Source: Leptospira fluminis (GTDB lineage: Bacteria; Spirochaetota; Leptospiria; Leptospirales; Leptospiraceae). Taken from it: 6,673 bases of DNA. Below the pieces are notes generated by a model, which did no database searches, had not been told where the DNA came from, and saw nothing but the letters and a program-made list of their open reading frames with translations. Location of the stretch: positions 1 to 6,673 of the forward strand of contig NZ_RQEV01000013.1 in assembly GCF_004771275.1 (NCBI RefSeq). Direction: 5' to 3'. The translations under genes and the position numbers were made by a program. This document shows, in pieces, positions 5,650 through 6,673 of this stretch. The first letter of the stretch is position 1, and each line of letters starts with the position of its first letter.

Positions 5650-6558
5650 ATGATTTGGGACAACAGGAAATCGCATTCAGAAATTGTAATAAATCCAAAT
5701 TCTAGATTTCGTTCTAATTGCTACTTGTGCGGTAATCAAGGCAAAAAAGTGGTATTTATAGAAAATCGCATTCCGATCGTCGAATGCCTTGGTTGCGAAC
5801 ACGTTTACTCCACCTACATCCAGAAAGAACACTATAATGAATACTGGGGAACGGACAGCAAAGAGTACGATTTGCTCTGGTGGGACCATGCTCACAGGGA
5901 AATATACCGGGATTTTTGTGATAAATTCCTGCATTCTCCAAGTGGAAGAATCCTGGATGTGGGTTGTGGTCTCGGTTTTTTTATCCGTAAAATACGGCAA
6001 GAGAGACCGGGATGGGATGCGGTAGGTTACGAAATTTCGGAAGAAGCGGTTCGGTTTGCCAAAGAAAAGAATCTTCTTACGAACGTATACTCCGGCGTCG
6101 TCCAAGAAAGTGACCTACCCGAAGAAAGTTTCGATATCATTACACTCTGGGACGTCATCGAACATATTCCGAATCCGCAAAGCCTGCTCGAATATCTACA
6201 TTCTCTTCTCAAGCCCGGAGGATTCATTTTTATTGAGACTCCGAATTTCCCTGTACAACTGATCAAAGCAAGAATGAAAGTCCTGCTTTTAGGCAGGACT
6301 CCGAAAGCGCATTACCTCGAGGCAAAGGATCATATCAATAATTACAAAGAGAAAACGCTGACTTTTTTGGCCAAAAGCTGCGGATTTTCCGACGTCACCT
6401 TCACGATGCTGAAGCCTATCTCCTTCGTCGCAGGAAACCCGTCCAAATTAGGCGTGATCGCCAAAAAGTGCATCTACTACGCATCCAAGTTTCTCCATTT
6501 CGTTTCATTGAAAAAATGGAATATAAATCTTACCTTATTCGCCGTAGTGTCGAAATAA
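5650..6558 (+). CDS. Class I SAM-dependent methyltransferase with N-terminal zinc-ribbon-like module
   Basis: The 302-residue protein combines two parts. Residues 24-49 carry CYLCG and CLGCEHVY, a CxxC-x18-CxxC pattern that should hold one zinc ion. The methyltransferase domain follows: motif I ILDVGCGLGFF (101-111), the acidic strand-2 end VGYEIS (125-130), motif II FDIITLWDVIEHIPNP (161-176) and motif III LLKPGGFIFIETPN (186-199). The layout matches Methyltransf_23-type enzymes, which often act on sugars, lipids or small metabolites; relatives with an N-terminal Cys4 module occur in surface-polysaccharide and secondary-metabolite loci. The acceptor here cannot be named, and no glycan genes are visible nearby. 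The C-terminal region (about 220-302) is hydrophobic and lysine-rich and might contact a lipid-linked substrate. The ATG at 5650 has no clear Shine-Dalgarno site. A spot count of one 60-nt line gave 43% GC against 52% for a line in the first methyltransferase, a hint at a different history. Confidence 0.9.
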   Translation: MIWDNRKSHSEIVINPNSRFRSNCYLCGNQGKKVVFIENRIPIVECLGCEHVYSTYIQKEHYNEYWGTDSKEYDLLWWDHAHREIYRDFCDKFLHSPSGRILDVGCGLGFFIRKIRQERPGWDAVGYEISEEAVRFAKEKNLLTNVYSGVVQESDLPEESFDIITLWDVIEHIPNPQSLLEYLHSLLKPGGFIFIETPNFPVQLIKARMKVLLLGRTPKAHYLEAKDHINNYKEKTLTFLAKSCGFSDVTFTMLKPISFVAGNPSKLGVIAKKCIYYASKFLHFVSLKKWNINLTLFAVVSK

Positions 6559-6673
6559 GAAGGGATATTTGTCTTTAGTCGACTGTTTGTTGGGGGGAAA
6601 GGGAAAAGAGATTCGAGGGAGAGATTTTTTTTGCGTGTTTGAAAACGTTTAGAGTAGCGTGACAACCGAGAAT
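6559..6673. other. Purine-rich 3' flank without a gene
   Basis: After the methyltransferase stop there is an 8-bp palindrome AGTCGACT (6577-6584). Two purine runs follow, at 6592-6611 (starting with six G) and 6615-6624, then eight T residues (6625-6632). The T-run could end transcription, but I find no stable GC stem directly before it. The window stops before any following gene can be recognised. Confidence 0.4.

Noticed and set aside
1..6673. CRISPR array, tRNA, rRNA, transposase or insertion sequence
   Set aside because: No short direct repeats with unique spacers, cloverleaf, transposase motif or terminal inverted repeats were seen. The tandem repeats lie within the SBBP coding region.

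Overview
The window most likely comes from a spirochaete of the genus Leptospira, perhaps one of the higher-GC lineages. The main grounds are a seven-bladed SBBP-repeat lipoprotein, a gene type abundant in Leptospira; lipoproteins with a loose spirochaetal lipobox (FLNC, LFSC); weak or absent Shine-Dalgarno sites at most starts; and moderate GC genes between AT-rich spacers. The genus is inferred, not proven by any marker gene.

Layout from left to right. Positions 1-345 hold no credible gene: an AT-rich left part, a 14-bp palindrome (110-123) and a plausible promoter. Next is a small four-helix membrane protein of unknown function (346-762, +), starting at an internal ATG with a good RBS. A 128-nt convergent spacer with a strong inverted repeat separates it from an SBBP beta-propeller lipoprotein (891-2276, -). 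Upstream of that on the same strand is an alpha/beta hydrolase with a complete Ser-Asp-His triad (2394-3260, -). The hydrolase is divergent, across 58 nt, from a class I SAM-dependent methyltransferase (3319-3897, +). That gene converges, with a 26-nt gap, on an NHL-repeat six-bladed propeller lipoprotein (3924-5171, -). A 478-nt spacer without a gene follows, then a second methyltransferase with an N-terminal CxxC...CxxC zinc-ribbon-like module (5650-6558, +). The last 115 nt are purine-rich and show no gene.

The six genes look mostly like independent transcription units. Only the SBBP gene and the hydrolase run head-to-tail (117-nt gap), and nothing in the sequence ties their functions together. 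Two proteins are predicted membrane-anchored lipoproteins, exported to the envelope, whose propellers could serve as binding scaffolds. The hydrolase and both methyltransferases lack signal peptides and should be cytoplasmic.

I do not see a defence system, mobile element, CRISPR array, RNA gene or biosynthetic cluster, and I do not claim a new system. The most distinctive signals are the exact 58-residue periodicity of all seven SBBP blades, a possible disulfide near the closure of the NHL propeller, the HSHG membrane protein, and several palindromes or repeats in the spacers.
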